A stretch of 6,033 nucleotides of DNA from the NCBI GenBank assembly GCA_021781185.1, contig JAJXXI010000298.1, positions 1 through 6,033 of the forward strand. Reading direction: 5' to 3'. Source of the stretch: a bacterium. GTDB lineage: Bacteria > Verrucomicrobiota > Verrucomicrobiia > Limisphaerales > UBA11358. This document shows positions 4,626 through 6,033 of this stretch, piece after piece. The notes beneath the pieces are model-generated. The model did no database searches. It worked only from the letters and a program-made list of their open reading frames with translations, and was not told the DNA's origin. Position 1 is the first letter of the stretch; the number at the start of each line of letters is the position of its first letter. The translations under genes and the position numbers were made by a program.

Positions 4626-5969
4626 TCACCGCCGGAACATTCCCGGCACGGCACCGCCCATTTTGCCCATCATCTTGGACATCTTGCCCATTTTTTTCAT
4701 CATCGTCTGCATCTGGAAAAATTTGTTGAGCATGGTGTTCAGCTCGGTGACGGTGACGCCGCTGCCTGTGGCGATGCGGCGGCGGCGGCTGGCATTGAGG
4801 ATCACTGGATTGCGGCGCTCCTTGATCGTCATGGCGCAGACCATGCCTTCCATGCGTTTGAATTCCTTTTCCTGTTTGCCAATGTCCATCTGCTTGAGCG
4901 CATCGCCGCCGCCGGGCAGCATCTTCACGATGCTTTCAAGCGAACCGAGTTTTTTCATCGCGCGCAACTGCTCCAGAAAATCGTCGAGGCTGAACTCGCC
5001 CTTGCGCATCTTTTCCTCCATGCGCTTCGCCTCGGCCTCGCTCACGGCCTCGGCGGCGCGTTCCACCAGGCTGACGACGTCGCCCATGCCCAGAATCCGC
5101 GACGCCATGCGCTCGGGATGAAACGGCTCAAACTCGTCCAGCTTCTCGCCCACGCCGGCGAACTTGATGGGCTTGCCGGTGACGGATTTCATGCTCAACG
5201 CCGCGCCGCCGCGCGCGTCGCCGTCCAGCTTTGTCAGAATGGAACCGGTGATATTCAGCGCCTGATCGAAATGCGTGGCAACATTCACGGCTTCCTGACC
5301 GGTGGCGGCGTCCAGCACGAGCAGGATTTCCTGCGGCTTCACCAGATCGCGCAGATTCACGAGCTCCTGCACGAGCGGTTCATCAATCTGCAAACGGCCG
5401 GCGGTGTCGAAAATGATGACGTTGCAGTTGCTGTTCCTGGCGAAAGCCTGCGCCTCGCGGGCGATTTTGAGAACATCCGTTTCGCCGCGCTTTACGAAGA
5501 CGGGAATCTCCAGTTGCTTGCCAAGCGTTTCGAGCTGGTCCATCGCCGCCGGCCGGTAAACGTCCGCCGCGACCAGCAGCGACGCGCGGCCCTGCTTTTT
5601 GAGCAGCCGCCCCAGCTTGCCGGCAGACGTGGTTTTGCCCGCGCCATGCAAACCGACCAGCATCAGGCAGGTGGGATTGCCGGAGAGATCAAGCGCGGCG
5701 TTTTCCGAGCCGAGCAGCGCGGTCAGTTCATCGGCGACAAACTTGATGATCTGCTGGCCGGGCTGGACGCTGGCTATGACCTCCGCACCGAGCGACTTGG
5801 CCTTGACCCGCTCGATGAAATCGCGGGCGACCTTGAAATTCACATCCGCCTCCAGAAGCGCCATCCGCACCTCGCGCAGGGCGTCGGAGACGTTGGCCTC
5901 GGAAATTTTGCCGAGACCGCGCAGGTTTTTGAACGCGGTCTGGAGTTTGCTGGTCAGCGAATCGAACAT
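4626..5969 (-). CDS. ffh: Signal recognition particle GTPase Ffh (SRP54)
   Basis: Protein subunit of the bacterial signal recognition particle. It binds 4.5S/6S SRP RNA and hydrophobic signal sequences on ribosomes, and docks with FtsY at the inner membrane in a GTP-dependent way. Length is 447 residues, as usual. Order: N domain (1-90, MFDSLTSKLQ start, ALREVRMALLEADVNF at 30-45), G domain with G1 GLHGAGKTT (106-114), insertion-box region DVYRPAAMDQL (136-146), G3 DTAGR (188-192), G4 TKLDGDARGG (246-255) and GVGEKLDEFEPF (272-283), then the Met-rich M domain (about 330-447) with the SRP-RNA-binding SRRRRIATGSG (394-404) and a Met/Lys-rich end. One oddity is His108 in G1, where E. coli Ffh has Gln. 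The ATG at 5969 lacks a Shine-Dalgarno site but gives the canonical N-terminus. The 64 bases upstream show no strong promoter; only a weak TTGTGC-N17-TAAGCT was seen. The pseudopilin remnant follows. Confidence 0.98.
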   Translation of the reverse strand: MFDSLTSKLQTAFKNLRGLGKISEANVSDALREVRMALLEADVNFKVARDFIERVKAKSLGAEVIASVQPGQQIIKFVADELTALLGSENAALDLSGNPTCLMLVGLHGAGKTTSAGKLGRLLKKQGRASLLVAADVYRPAAMDQLETLGKQLEIPVFVKRGETDVLKIAREAQAFARNSNCNVIIFDTAGRLQIDEPLVQELVNLRDLVKPQEILLVLDAATGQEAVNVATHFDQALNITGSILTKLDGDARGGAALSMKSVTGKPIKFAGVGEKLDEFEPFHPERMASRILGMGDVVSLVERAAEAVSEAEAKRMEEKMRKGEFSLDDFLEQLRAMKKLGSLESIVKMLPGGGDALKQMDIGKQEKEFKRMEGMVCAMTIKERRNPVILNASRRRRIATGSGVTVTELNTMLNKFFQMQTMMKKMGKMSKMMGKMGGAVPGMFRR

Positions 5970-6033
5970 CAGACGAGCTTAGTTCAAGCGCCGGCTTTGC
6001 ACAATTTTGGATTTTGCGGGCCGACAAATGGGG

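Overview
This looks like chromosome from a Gram-negative, moderately GC-rich bacterium, most likely of the Verrucomicrobiota (Pedosphaera/Limisphaerales-like). The evidence is an outer-membrane phospholipase A (so there is an outer membrane), a prepilin-like 'MSNELSTP..LYCPNDTEH' protein of a type that is very abundant in that phylum, a DUF4337-type membrane protein, few Shine-Dalgarno sites, and intergenic GC-rich palindromic repeats. The phylum call is recognition from memory, not a search result.

Layout. Positions 1-2055 hold three genes on the minus strand, read right to left: an OmpLA-type phospholipase A1 with an extra N-terminal domain (2055-808), an LsrG-like ABM-fold protein (728-423), and the N-terminal third of an iron-containing alcohol dehydrogenase that runs off the left edge (420-1). 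The last two are only 2 bases apart and are almost certainly co-translated. A 117-base divergent spacer separates them from a plus-strand DUF4337-like membrane protein (2173-3060). This gene converges with a minus-strand Hsp20 chaperone gene (3580-3149). The spacer between those two stops holds a GC-rich repeat copy and a strong hairpin terminator serving hsp20.

Positions 3581-4007 contain no credible gene. They hold the hsp20 leader and a candidate promoter, a cluster of TGGCAC motifs (a perfect inverted repeat and a sigma-54-like site), and a GC-rich palindromic repeat related to the copy at 3065-3091. Positions 4576-4008 are a frameshifted, probably dead pseudopilin gene on the minus strand. 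It follows, after 49 bases, a complete ffh gene (5969-4626) for the protein subunit of the signal recognition particle.

The genes do not form one pathway. Ffh (inner-membrane targeting), OmpLA (outer-membrane lipid hydrolysis) and Hsp20 (holdase) are envelope and protein-quality housekeeping functions, and the LsrG-like/Fe-ADH pair is a small metabolic unit of unknown substrate. I found no convincing new multi-gene system. The most interesting items are the broken pseudopilin with its replaced tail, the dispersed palindromic repeat, the TGGCAC cluster without an obvious target gene, and the two-domain phospholipase.
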